From the NCBI RefSeq assembly GCF_019710575.1, contig NZ_JAHWFK010000033.1:1-64000 (forward strand): DNA of 64,000 bases. Direction: 5' to 3'. The notes below the pieces were generated by a model that made no database searches, was not told the origin of the DNA, and saw only the letters and a list, made by a program, of their open reading frames with translations. Shown here piece by piece: positions 25,425 to 33,595 of the stretch; within the stretch, counting starts at the first letter, position 1, and every line of letters begins with the position of its first letter. Origin of the DNA: Paractinoplanes polyasparticus. GTDB taxonomy: Bacteria > Actinomycetota > Actinomycetes > Mycobacteriales > Micromonosporaceae. Position numbers and translations under genes: made by a program.

Positions 25425-26033
25425 TCACTCCGCGTACGCCTCGAGGTGGGCCCGGGCGGACCGCACCAGGCCGTCCGAGTCGTCGGCGTACAGACGTACC
25501 TCATCGACCGGTTCGCTGCTTCCGCGGGGCAGCTCAAATGTCAGCGGCCGCCGCAGGCGCACGTCGATGCTGGTCTGGCTGCCGACCACGATGTGCAGCG
25601 CGCCGTCCTCGTGCTGCACCGCCTTGCTGGACGGCAACGACCGGTAGCGCTTGCTGACCGAGGCGACGTCGGCCCACGGCACGGTGATGTCGATGCCCGG
25701 CCCCATCCGGATGCGCAGCCCCTCGGCCACCACCAGGTGCGGGTTGCGGGTCAGGCCGCCGAGAAACCCGAGCATCCACAGCAGGCTCCACACGCTGATC
25801 ACCAGCATGATCAGGCGGGCCGGCCCCCACGGGATCACGTGTTTGATGATCAGGTCGAGCACCGGGATCTCCACGACCGACAGGCCGAGGAAGACGCCCA
25901 GGATCGGCTTGACCACCCCGAGATACCCGAAGGACTCACCCCCGTGCAGCTCGACCGGCCGCCGGCTCGCCCAGAGGGCCAGATTGCGCCAGGTGGCGGC
26001 CTCAGCCGCGGCAGCGCGCCGCAGAACGCTCAT
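25425..26033 (-). CDS. Membrane protein with PH-like domain
   Basis: A 202-residue protein. Two hydrophobic segments (about residues 38-62 and 70-95) are followed by a soluble part: EGLRIRMGPGIDITVPWADV, ASVSKRYRSLP, LHIVVGSQTSIDVRLRRPLT. This order, two helices then a bacterial PH-like beta domain, is common in actinobacterial proteins of unknown role. Its ATG overlaps the stop of the Rph-like gene (ATGA), so it is translated with it. Confidence 0.75.
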   Translation of the reverse strand: MSVLRRAAAAEAATWRNLALWASRRPVELHGGESFGYLGVVKPILGVFLGLSVVEIPVLDLIIKHVIPWGPARLIMLVISVWSLLWMLGFLGGLTRNPHLVVAEGLRIRMGPGIDITVPWADVASVSKRYRSLPSSKAVQHEDGALHIVVGSQTSIDVRLRRPLTFELPRGSSEPVDEVRLYADDSDGLVRSARAHLEAYAE

Positions 26034-28501
26034 GACGATCCCTTCACCACAGTGCCGGCGTCGCCCGCCTCGTCACCGATGCCCGGCCCGACGGCGGCGG
26101 CACCGCTCGCCGCGTTGCCGTAGTCAAGCTCGACGGGCGCGGCAGCGCTCGCCGCGTTGCCGGGGCCGGGTTCGACCGGGGCTGCCGCGTCGGCGGCGAC
26201 GTCGCTGACGACGGTCACGGTGCCGGCCGCGGCGTCGACGGTGACGATCTGGCCGGTGCGGAGGTGGCGGGTGGCGCCGGGCACGCAGATGACGGCCGGG
26301 ATGCCGTACTCGCGGGCGACCGTGGGCCCGTGAGCCATGACGGCGCCGGTCTCGGTGACGAGCGCCGAGGCGGTCAGGAACAGCGGCGTCCAGCCCGGGT
26401 CGGTCGTCGAGGTGACCAGCACCTCGCCGGGTTCGAGGCGGGCGGTGGCCGGATCGTGCACGACGCGGACCGGCCCGGTCGCGCGGCCGGCCGACGCCCC
26501 CACACCTCGGAGCGCGCCGGGATCCTCCGCACTGGGCAGGACAGCCTCGATGTCGGTGCCGTCGGAGAGCAGCGCCACGGGCACCGATCGGCGCCGCGAC
26601 TCGCGGTCGTACTCGGCACGACGGTCGGCGATCAACTGCCGATGGCCGCTGCTCCGATCACCTTCGAAGGCGTCGTCGGCCCGGAGCTTGCGGGCGATCC
26701 GCGCCGCGTTGTCGGCCTCGTCGAGGGTCAGGAACATGATGTCGTCGGGGCGGGACAGGACACCCGCCGCCGTCAGATCGGCGCCGACGGCCAGCAGGTG
26801 GTGGCGCATCTCGGCCAGCCGGTAGAGGCCCGCGAACTTGCCGGTCTCGCGCAGACCGGCCAGCCGCCGGGCCCGGCCCAGCAGGAAGATCGCCAGCCGG
26901 CCGCGCACCGGACGGCGCCGCCGGGCCCGCGCGCCCAGGTCGAGCAGCGTGGCCTCGGCTCGTTCGGCGGCGCGGGCGAAGCGGCGGTCGGGCGCCTGCT
27001 CGGGGTCGGTGACCCGCAGGAGGTTGGCCAGAGCCGCCCGCACCGGGGCCGGGTCTTCCGACCAGCGCGGGACACCGAGATCGACCTCGGCCGCCGCGCG
27101 ATGCCCGTATCTGTCGAGGAAAGCGCCGAGGTCGATGTCGTCGAGGCTGCCGGCGTCCCGGGCGAGGCGCCAGAGAGCCAGATCCATCTCGATCGTCACG
27201 TTGTGCGGCATGCCGCCCAGCACGGCGTGGATCTCGCCCGGCCGCGCGACGTCGCCCAGCAGGCGCGGCGGAAGGGCACTGGCCAGCATGCCGGCCACGA
27301 TGGGCCAGATGATCGCGTCGGGGCTGTCGCTCTGGTCGTGCTCGCGCACGAGCCTCAGTCTTTCCTCGGTGGTCGGGGTGCCGACGTCACTGCGCGAGGA
27401 GAGGCGGATGCGCTCGACCGCCTCGTCGAGGCGGGCGCGGGCCCGGTCGGGTTTGGCCAGGGCGCCGAGGATGCCGCGAACGGCCCGGCCGATCGGCGGC
27501 AGGCCGCCGTCCCGCTTCTTCCGCGGGCCCTTCCGGGGCACGAACTGCGGGTCGTCGAGCACGTGGCGCATCACGGCCTGGGCGCGCGGGCCGAAGTCGA
27601 CCGCCATGAGCGGGACCAGCCGCCGCCGGGCGACCGGGTCGCGGACGAGGTCGCTGAGGTCGCCGTAGAGCCGGCCGCCGATGTCGACGATCTCGACCCT
27701 CAGCCCGAGCGGCGCCAGCATCGCCTTGATCAGCTCTTGGAGGGAGTTCATGCCCATCGGCGTGACCGGCTGCAGCATGCCCTGGACGTGCCCGAATTCC
27801 AGGTAGACCCGGGGCGGGCCGTCGGCCGGCGGGGGCGACGGGAACAGGGTGGTGATCGGCCGGGACTGGAGGATCCACAGCTCGCCGTGCTCGTCGATCG
27901 CCCATTCGACATCTTGCGGCGAGCCGAAGAGCGCCTGGAGCCGCTGCCCCACGGTCCACAACGGGTCGTCGGGCCCGACCAGCCGGCGATCCACATCGTG
28001 CCGGCCGTCGACGACCGTGGAGCCGTTGCCCTCGGCCGATTCCACCAGCATCTCGGTGCGGCGCCCGGTCAGGGGGTTCGCGGTGAACAGCACGCCCGCC
28101 CGATCGGCAGCGATCATGCGCTGGACGACGACGCCCATGCGGATGTCGCCCTTCCCGTAGGCCTTCGCCCGGGCGTTGGACGCGGACGCGCGGCACGTCT
28201 CGATCGCGGCGAGCAGGGCCTCGGGACCGTGGACGTCGAGAACCGTGTCGAACATGCCGGCGTAGCTGGCGTCGGGAGCGTCCTCGACGGTGGCGCTCGA
28301 TCGCACGGCCACCACTCCCCCGCCCAACCGCTCGTACGCCGCAATGATCTCGCCTTCGGGCAGGGGGCCGGCCTCGGCGGTGAGGCAGAAGCCGGACGGC
28401 ACCCGCTCGCCGGCGCGGAGCAACTCGCCCAGGGCCGCGGCCTTGCCACCGACCCGGTCGACCGCACCGGCCGAGACGTCGTGCAGGTCAAAGATTGGCA
28501 T
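26030..28501 (-). CDS. PEP synthase-like enzyme related to rifampin phosphotransferase (Rph)
   Basis: An 823-residue dikinase. Residues about 1-290 are an ATP-grasp domain (GGKAAALGELLRAGERVPSG, VAVRSSATVEDAPDASYAGM, WILQSRPITTLFP). The middle region with VYLEFGHVQGMLQPVTPMG and AAAEVDLGVPRWSEDP follows the rifampin-binding domain layout of Rph. The swivelling phosphohistidine domain has His724 in TGAVMAHGPTVAREYGIPAV. Rph uses ATP to phosphorylate and inactivate rifamycins; whether this protein accepts rifampin cannot be read from sequence. The last 60 residues are an Ala/Gly-rich tail made of two 14-residue repeats. GGGAGGG precedes the ATG. Confidence 0.85.
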   Translation of the reverse strand: MPIFDLHDVSAGAVDRVGGKAAALGELLRAGERVPSGFCLTAEAGPLPEGEIIAAYERLGGGVVAVRSSATVEDAPDASYAGMFDTVLDVHGPEALLAAIETCRASASNARAKAYGKGDIRMGVVVQRMIAADRAGVLFTANPLTGRRTEMLVESAEGNGSTVVDGRHDVDRRLVGPDDPLWTVGQRLQALFGSPQDVEWAIDEHGELWILQSRPITTLFPSPPPADGPPRVYLEFGHVQGMLQPVTPMGMNSLQELIKAMLAPLGLRVEIVDIGGRLYGDLSDLVRDPVARRRLVPLMAVDFGPRAQAVMRHVLDDPQFVPRKGPRKKRDGGLPPIGRAVRGILGALAKPDRARARLDEAVERIRLSSRSDVGTPTTEERLRLVREHDQSDSPDAIIWPIVAGMLASALPPRLLGDVARPGEIHAVLGGMPHNVTIEMDLALWRLARDAGSLDDIDLGAFLDRYGHRAAAEVDLGVPRWSEDPAPVRAALANLLRVTDPEQAPDRRFARAAERAEATLLDLGARARRRRPVRGRLAIFLLGRARRLAGLRETGKFAGLYRLAEMRHHLLAVGADLTAAGVLSRPDDIMFLTLDEADNAARIARKLRADDAFEGDRSSGHRQLIADRRAEYDRESRRRSVPVALLSDGTDIEAVLPSAEDPGALRGVGASAGRATGPVRVVHDPATARLEPGEVLVTSTTDPGWTPLFLTASALVTETGAVMAHGPTVAREYGIPAVICVPGATRHLRTGQIVTVDAAAGTVTVVSDVAADAAAPVEPGPGNAASAAAPVELDYGNAASGAAAVGPGIGDEAGDAGTVVKGSS
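26103..26186. repeat. Two 42-bp in-frame repeats in the tail of the Rph-like gene
   Basis: Two adjacent 42-bp units (26103-26144 and 26145-26186) encode AAAPVE-x3-GNAAS twice; a third degenerate copy (GAAAVGPGIGDEAG) follows. They lie after the phosphohistidine domain, so they form a C-terminal extension rather than part of the enzyme core. Confidence 0.85.
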
Positions 28502-28516
28502 CGGCCCTCCCGGAAA

Positions 28517-28565
28517 CAATACGACTGCAATGCATGCTACCCGGTTGGCAATACGACTGCAATGC
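28517..28565 (-). promoter_or_regulatory. Paired 17-bp direct repeats over the promoter of the Rph-like operon
   Basis: CAATACGACTGCAATGC occurs exactly at 28517-28533 and 28549-28565, 32 bases apart (about three helical turns). On the minus strand the upstream copy contains a -35 TTGCAG (28557-28562); after 17 bases comes TAGCAT (28534-28539) as -10, and the predicted start falls inside the other copy. One site over -35 and one over +1 is a repressor layout, and the TetR protein of the operon is the obvious candidate. The region also lies upstream of the divergent lipoprotein gene. Confidence 0.75.
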
Positions 28566-28634
28566 GAAGGCCGGGAAGGACGAAATTCCACCCGGAGCCG
28601 GAACCGCAGACGACCCAAAATCGTCTGAAGGGGC

Positions 28635-29519
28635 ATGACTCGTCTCCGCGGCACCCTGATGGCCGCCGCCGTTCCCCTGTTCCTGCTCGCCGCATGCGCG
28701 CAGCCCAGCGCCACCGGCGCGGGCGCGCCGGACTCCCGGGAGAGCGCCTCCCCCTACCCCCAGGGCGGAGACGAACTTGTCGTACGGGTGGAATCGTCCG
28801 GTGGCTTCGTGCCGCCGGACCGCACGGTCGGCACCCTGCCGGCGATCAGCATCTACGCCGACGGTCGCGTGATCACCGAGGGCCCGGTGCCCGCCATCTA
28901 TCCCGGGCCCGCGCTGCCCAACCTCCAGGTGGTCAAGATCGGCCCCGACAAGGTTCAGCAGCTGCTGAAAGAGGCGACCGACGCCGGCGTACGCCCGGGC
29001 ACCGACTTCGGACGCCCCAATGTGGCCGACGCGCCCACCACCCGGGTCACCGTCAACACCGCCCAGGGCGCCCAGTCGGTCGCGGTCGAGGCGCTCAACG
29101 AGGCCCAGGCCGACGACCCGATGCTCACCGCACCGCAGGAGGCGGCCCGGGCCAAGCTGGCCGCCTACGTCGACAAGCTCACCGATCTCGCGGCGGGCGG
29201 CGACCCGAGCGCGACCGGCCCCTATACGGCCGAGTCGCTGGCCGTGCTGGCCCGCCCGTACGTCAAGCAGGGCGCCGACCAGCCGGCCCAGCCCGAGATC
29301 GCCTGGCCGGGCCCGGCCCTGCCCGGCGACTACCTCAACCCCGCTTTCAAGATCGGCTGCGTGGTGGTGAGCGGCGCCGACGCCAACAAGGTGCTGACCG
29401 CGGCCAAGAAGGCCAATCAGCTGACCCCGTGGACCGCCGACGGTGCGAAATACCTGATCACCTTCCGGCCGCTGCTGCCCGACGAGAAGGGCTGCGCGCA
29501 GTTCAAGGGAAACCGATGA
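28635..29519 (+). CDS. Hypothetical lipoprotein
   Basis: A 294-residue secreted lipoprotein. The signal peptide ends in LFLLAAC (Cys21). The mature part begins with a low-complexity linker and then has ELVVRVESSGGFVPPDRTVG, LPAISIYADGRVITEGPVPA and IYPGPALPNLQV, a pattern repeated in many actinobacterial lipoproteins of unknown role. It has two Cys near the C-terminus (IGCVVV and KGCAQF) that could form a disulfide. GAAGGGG precedes the ATG. It diverges from the Rph-like operon. Confidence 0.85.
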   Translation: MTRLRGTLMAAAVPLFLLAACAQPSATGAGAPDSRESASPYPQGGDELVVRVESSGGFVPPDRTVGTLPAISIYADGRVITEGPVPAIYPGPALPNLQVVKIGPDKVQQLLKEATDAGVRPGTDFGRPNVADAPTTRVTVNTAQGAQSVAVEALNEAQADDPMLTAPQEAARAKLAAYVDKLTDLAAGGDPSATGPYTAESLAVLARPYVKQGADQPAQPEIAWPGPALPGDYLNPAFKIGCVVVSGADANKVLTAAKKANQLTPWTADGAKYLITFRPLLPDEKGCAQFKGNR

Positions 29520-29583
29520 CTCCTCTCGGGGAGCCGTTCGATTTCGGCCGCGACGACGTCGCGGGGGACGACGGAATCGATCG

Positions 29584-29616
29584 CGGGCCGGAACGGACTG
29601 AGTCCGTTCCGGCCCG
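29584..29616 (+). terminator. Strong 16-bp terminator hairpin after the lipoprotein gene
   Basis: The arms at 29584-29599 and 29601-29616 are perfectly complementary over 16 bases with a single central base, giving a very stable GC-rich stem. It lies 64 bases after the lipoprotein stop. No T-run follows. Confidence 0.75.
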
Positions 29617-29661
29617 CCAGGGCTGCCGCCCCACACTGACCGCGCCCCGCGGCACGCGCAG

Positions 29662-29778
29662 AAGTTAGCTCCTGTTTCGGAATGGGGGTCGAGTCGCGGT
29701 GCGGTCCAGGCGTCGTCTGGGCCTCGGCGCGGCCGGCTCCCATTCCGAAACAGGACCGAGTGCGGTGGCCACTAACTT
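29662..29778. repeat. Nested inverted repeat of 117 bp in a convergent gap
   Basis: The 358-base gap between the lipoprotein and channel genes holds, after the terminator, a perfect 17-bp inverted repeat (TCCTGTTTCGGAATGGG at 29670-29686 and its complement at 29739-29755) around 52 bases. It is flanked by a second pair AAGTTAG (29662-29668) and CTAACTT (29772-29778). No gene fits inside. It could be a short non-autonomous mobile element (MITE-like), a paired RNA structure or a protein-binding cruciform. The rest of the gap, to 29877, shows nothing else. Confidence 0.7.
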
Positions 29779-29877
29779 TCACCGCCCCACCACCGGTGGG
29801 GAGTCATCGCTCACTACGGTGAACGAGGATCCACAACCAAGCCGGACCCAAACCGGCCAACGTTCGTGGACACCGCA

Positions 29878-30477
29878 CTAGTCCACCGGCTCCAGTTCCC
29901 GGACCACGCGGTCGATGCGGCGGTCCGGGAGGAACCACAGCAGGGCGCAGGCGGCGAAGAACGCCACGGCGATCGCGGCCCGGTCGACCAGCACCGCGGT
30001 GAGGATGCCGGCCAGGTAGAAGAACGGCGAGATCTTGCCCTTGAGGTCGCCGCCCACGGCCTGCCGCAGCGGCGACTCCGGTCCCTGCTGCTGGATGATC
30101 AGCTTCTGCAGGACGAGGTAGGCGAGTGCCGCGGCGGTCAGGTTGAGTCCGTAGACGACGACCGGCGTACGCGCGAAGCCCGACTCGTCCATCCAGGCCG
30201 TGGTGAACGGGAGCAGCGAGAGCGTGAACAGCAGCGCCAGGTTGGCCCACAGCACGCCGCCCCCGACCCGCCGCACGAGGTGGAACATGTGGTGGTGGTT
30301 GACCCAGTAGATGCCGATCCAGACGAAGCTCAGCAGATAGGTCAGCAACCCGTCGCCGGTGTCGTGCAGGAGGCCGGACAGGTCGTGACTCTCCGGGATC
30401 TTCAACTCCAGCACCATGATGGTGATGATGATGGCGAGCACGCCGTCACTGAACGCCTCGAGCCGACTGGTACGCAT
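29878..30477 (-). CDS. TMEM175-family potassium channel
   Basis: A 199-residue membrane protein of the bacterial TMEM175 (DUF1211) family, which forms tetrameric K+ channels. The diagnostic first helix is RLEAFSDGVLAIIITIMVLE (residues 5-24) with the R-x(3)-FSDG signature. Later segments include FVWIGIYWVNHHHMFHLVRR and LLFTLSLLPFTTAWM. About six helices are predicted. GGAGGAAGG lies eight bases before the ATG at 30477, which fixes the start. Confidence 0.92.
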   Translation of the reverse strand: MRTSRLEAFSDGVLAIIITIMVLELKIPESHDLSGLLHDTGDGLLTYLLSFVWIGIYWVNHHHMFHLVRRVGGGVLWANLALLFTLSLLPFTTAWMDESGFARTPVVVYGLNLTAAALAYLVLQKLIIQQQGPESPLRQAVGGDLKGKISPFFYLAGILTAVLVDRAAIAVAFFAACALLWFLPDRRIDRVVRELEPVD

Positions 30478-30635
30478 CGCGACCGCCTTCCTCCTCCGAT
30501 GGCCTGCTTCGTCCGGCAAGACCGGACAGCCACCGGAACTGTGACGAGGCCGCTCGGCGGCGAGCACTGAGGCCGGCTGTCACAAACTGTTCCGCCCCGC
30601 GGTCTGAGTGGTCACAGCCGTGCGGAGGGAGACCG

Positions 30636-31070
30636 GTGATGCCCGATATCGCCAAACTGTCCACGTTGCTCGACGCGCCCGAGGTGCGGGACCTGCTCTT
30701 CGGCCTCGCGCACACCGGAACTCATCCGGCCGGCCCCGCCCACCTGCATGCCGTCGTGCTGCGGCTGGCCGAGACGACCACTCCCGAGCAGTACGGCAGC
30801 TGGCTCTCCGATCGTTCGCACAACCAGCCGATGACCGTCGACCAGGTGCGCCTGACCGTCGGCGAGGGCCCGCTCGGCGACCTGGCCTCGTTCGCCGGTG
30901 GGAGCGCGGCCGCCGTGGCCTGGCAGCTGGCTGCGATCCTGCCCGACCTGGTCGACGCGGTCAGCCCCGGTGGAAGCGTGATCGGCCCGGATCTGCTGGG
31001 CCGCCAGATCACCGAGGCCATCGACGGCGACGACCGCTCGGCCGGAGCCTTCGGCGCCCACCTCCACTGA
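30636..31070 (+). CDS. YidB/DUF937-like protein
   Basis: A 144-residue soluble protein with a good GGAGGG site before a GTG (30636), with an ATG directly after it as alternative. The C-terminal half, PLGDLASFAGGSAAAVAWQL then AAILPDLVDAVSPGG, matches the repeat of the YidB (DUF937) family, which is of unknown function. The N-terminal half (PDIAKLSTLLDAPEVRDLLF) is not recognised. Confidence 0.7.
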   Translation: MMPDIAKLSTLLDAPEVRDLLFGLAHTGTHPAGPAHLHAVVLRLAETTTPEQYGSWLSDRSHNQPMTVDQVRLTVGEGPLGDLASFAGGSAAAVAWQLAAILPDLVDAVSPGGSVIGPDLLGRQITEAIDGDDRSAGAFGAHLH

Positions 31071-31198
31071 CCAGGATCGCAATCCTTCCCGTACGCCGTC
31101 ACGTGCGCACCGCCCGACCGGAGCGCCACTGCGGCCCGGAACCCCGCTCGACGACCCCGGGAAGTGTCGTACCCACGGCCTACCGTGAGGCCATGGAC

Positions 31199-31564
31199 AT
31201 GAAGATTGAGCTCATCCCCGTGCCCGTCACCGACGTCGACCGCGCGAAGGCCTTCTACGAACGCGTGGGCTTCAACGCCGACCACGACCATCGCGTGCAG
31301 CCGGGCCTGCGATTCGTGCAACTCACGCCGCCGGGCTCGGCGTGCTCCATAGTCATCGGCGAGGGCATCACCGAGAAGACGCCCGGCACGCAAGAGATCC
31401 AATGCGTCGTGGCGGATGCCGAGGCCGCCCGCGCCCGCCTGGTCGAGGCGGGCGTCGAGGCCAGCGACGTCGACAAGCAGGCCTGGGGCAACTTCGTCTA
31501 CTTCCGCGACCCCGACGGCAACAACTGGTCGCTCCAGGCGATGGAAACGCGCCCCAACGGCTGA
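31199..31564 (+). CDS. VOC family (glyoxalase/bleomycin resistance-like) protein
   Basis: A 121-residue protein with paired beta-alpha-beta modules: MKIELIPVPVTDVDRAKAFY, then QPGLRFVQLTPPGSACSIVI in the first half, and EIQCVVADAEAARARLVEAG followed by WGNFVYFRDPDGNNWSLQAM in the second. The conserved Glu/His positions of metal-binding members are only partly present, so activity is unknown. The second ATG (31199) is chosen because GAGG is eight bases upstream of it but too close to the ATG at 31193. Confidence 0.88.
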   Translation: MKIELIPVPVTDVDRAKAFYERVGFNADHDHRVQPGLRFVQLTPPGSACSIVIGEGITEKTPGTQEIQCVVADAEAARARLVEAGVEASDVDKQAWGNFVYFRDPDGNNWSLQAMETRPNG

Positions 31565-31605
31565 CGGGTGCCGCGGCGTGGCGGGCCACACGATCGGCAC
31601 AGGCC

Positions 31606-32523
31606 TCAGGTGGGGCGGGTGGCTCGGTAGGCGCGGGGCGACTGGCCGGTCACGCGCTTGAAGGCTGTGCTCAGAGCGCTTTCCGAGCCGTAACCGACCT
31701 CGCGGGCGATCGCGGCCACGGTGTGGTCGCCGTGGCGCAGGCGGGCCGCGGCCAGTTCGATGCGCCACCCGGTCAGGTAGTCGAGCGGGCCCTGCCCGAC
31801 AACCTGTTTGAAGCGGGCGGCCAGGGTCGAGCGCGACACGGCGGCCACCGCGGCCAGGTCGGCCACCGTCCAGGCGTACGCGGGCTTGCCGTGCATCGCC
31901 TGCAGGGCGGCGCCGACCACCGGGTCGGCCAGGCCGGCCAGCCAGCCCCCGGCCGGGGGCGCGGCCGCGAGGTGCAAGCGCAGCAGGTGGATCAGCATGA
32001 CCAGAGCGAGGTGTTCGGTGAGCAGGGTCGATGCGGGTGGACGGTCACGCAGTTCGGCGTCGATCTGTTCCAGCGCCCACCGCACCGCGGCCGCCGCCGT
32101 GCTGGCCCCGGGCACGTGCACGACCGGGGGCAGCGCGTCGAGCAGCAGTTCCTGGGCACGCTCGCCGAAGCCGAACCGGCCGCCGATGAGGAACACGTCG
32201 TCGCCCTGGCCGGCCCGGGCTGTGCCGTCCTCGCCGGCCGCCACGAAGAGCGGCCGTGCCGGTTCGGGGCGCACGTCCGGGCCACTGGCCAGCGTGAACG
32301 CCACCGGGCGGGTCAGCAGGAAGCAGTCGCCGGGCCGCAGCTCGAAGACCTTGCCGTCGGCCAGCAGCAGGCAGCTCCCCCGGCGTACGGCATTGAACTT
32401 GACCGCCGGAGGCGGCTCGAAGGCCACCGCCCACTCCCCGCCGGCCACCAGGCCCGCCGACAGGCTGCTGGTGGCGCCGACGAGGGCGAGGACATCGTCG
32501 AGCGGATCCGTCTGGACTCTCAC
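31606..32523 (-). CDS. AraC family transcriptional regulator (AraC_binding_2 / cupin_6 type)
   Basis: A 305-residue regulator starting at GTG 32523. The N-terminal cupin-like part has KFNAVRRGSCLLLADGKVFE and LRPGDCFLLTRP. The C-terminal AraC DNA-binding domain has WTVADLAAVAAVSRSTLAAR, GQGPLDYLTGWRIELAAARL and YGSESALSTAFKRVTGQSPR. It diverges from an SDR oxidoreductase gene with only 60 bases between them, the usual arrangement for an AraC activator and its target. Confidence 0.9.
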   Translation of the reverse strand: MRVQTDPLDDVLALVGATSSLSAGLVAGGEWAVAFEPPPAVKFNAVRRGSCLLLADGKVFELRPGDCFLLTRPVAFTLASGPDVRPEPARPLFVAAGEDGTARAGQGDDVFLIGGRFGFGERAQELLLDALPPVVHVPGASTAAAAVRWALEQIDAELRDRPPASTLLTEHLALVMLIHLLRLHLAAAPPAGGWLAGLADPVVGAALQAMHGKPAYAWTVADLAAVAAVSRSTLAARFKQVVGQGPLDYLTGWRIELAAARLRHGDHTVAAIAREVGYGSESALSTAFKRVTGQSPRAYRATRPT

Positions 32524-32583
32524 GCAACTATCTTGGACCCTGAACCATTCAGCATCCACATGGGCCGCCGCACAGTGGTAGCC

Positions 32584-33462
32584 ATGACAAGGATCCACAC
32601 ACCGTTCACCGCCCGGTCCACCGCCGCCGAGGTGCTCGCCGGAATCGACCTGACCGGTCGGCGCATGCTGATCACCGGGGGCGGTTCGGGGCTCGGCCGC
32701 GCCGCCGCGGACGCGCTGCGGGACGCGGGCGCCGAGGTCGTAACCCCGACCCGCAGCGAGCTCGACCTGGCCGACCTCGACTCGGTCCGCGCCTACACCG
32801 CCGGCTGGAGGGGGCCGGTCGACGCGGTCATCGCCAACGCCGGCATCATGGCCGTGCCGGAGCGCCGCACGGCCGCCAACGGCTGGGAGCTGCAGCTCGC
32901 GACCAACTTCCTCGGCCACTTCGCACTGATCACCGGTCTGCGCGAGCACTACACGCCGGGCGCTCGCGTGGTCCTGGTGAGTTCCGGGGCCCAGCTCCGC
33001 GCCGGCGTCGACCTCGACGACCCGCACTTCGAGCGGCGCCCGTACGACCCGTGGACGGCCTACAGCCAGTCGAAATCCGCGGTAGTCCTGCTCGCGGTGG
33101 GCATCAGCCGGCATCTCGGCGCCGTCTCGGCCAACGCCCTCGCGCCCGGCAGCATCCACACCAACCTGCAGCGCCACATCGACCGGGCGACCATGCGGGT
33201 GCTGGGCGCGATGGACGAGGACGGCAACCTGATCCACCCCGACGGCTACAAGACCCCGGAGCAGGGGGCCGCCGCCGAGGTCATGCTGGCCGCGTCCCCG
33301 CTGCTGGCCGGGGTCACCGGCCGCTACTTCGACCAGGACAACCAGGAGGCCGAGGTCGTGCCGGGCGGCCCCGAGCCGATGGCCGGCGTGGCCGAGTGGT
33401 CCGTCGACCCGGCCGCCGCCGACCGCCTCTGGAAGCTGGCCGAAGCTGAGATCCCCGGCTGA
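32584..33462 (+). CDS. Short-chain dehydrogenase/reductase
   Basis: A 292-residue NAD(P)-dependent oxidoreductase. The cofactor motif is LITGGGSGLGRAAADAL (about residues 29-45), NAG is in VIANAGIMAVPE, and the catalytic Tyr and Lys are in AYSQSKSAVVLL. The length and the extended C-terminus after SPLLAGVTGRYFD match the retinol-dehydrogenase-like subgroup. The substrate is unknown. Probably controlled by the divergent AraC gene. Confidence 0.92.
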   Translation: MTRIHTPFTARSTAAEVLAGIDLTGRRMLITGGGSGLGRAAADALRDAGAEVVTPTRSELDLADLDSVRAYTAGWRGPVDAVIANAGIMAVPERRTAANGWELQLATNFLGHFALITGLREHYTPGARVVLVSSGAQLRAGVDLDDPHFERRPYDPWTAYSQSKSAVVLLAVGISRHLGAVSANALAPGSIHTNLQRHIDRATMRVLGAMDEDGNLIHPDGYKTPEQGAAAEVMLAASPLLAGVTGRYFDQDNQEAEVVPGGPEPMAGVAEWSVDPAAADRLWKLAEAEIPG

Positions 33463-33530
33463 CGCGCGCCGCCTCCTCGAGAGGATTTCGCACGCCGACG
33501 CCGGTCGTCGAGCGGCGCCGACTCAGCCTG

Positions 33531-33595
33531 AGGAGGCGGTCAGGAGCCGTCAGGAGGCGGTCAGGAGGCGGTCAGGAGGCGGTCAGGAGGCGGCC
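33531..33595. repeat. 11-bp minisatellite at the 3' end of the GHL10 gene
   Basis: AGGAGGCGGTC is repeated six times in a row (33531-33595); the second copy has one substitution and one lost base. The last units overlap the end of the GHL10 gene and encode its final residues and stop. Each unit carries TCCTGA on the minus strand. It lies between convergent genes. Confidence 0.95.

Noticed and set aside
26264-29668. Plus-strand open frame of over 1100 codons across the Rph-like gene and lipoprotein
   Set aside because: It runs antisense to one clear gene and in the wrong frame of another; low-complexity product without motifs.
31199-31564. VOC protein as a bleomycin or fosfomycin resistance gene
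   Set aside because: Only general VOC features are present and metal-binding residues are incomplete; no resistance context.
33531-33595. CRISPR-like array
   Set aside because: Units are 11 bp and contiguous without spacers; it is a minisatellite. The 15-bp and 41-bp arrays fail for the same reason, and no cas genes are present.
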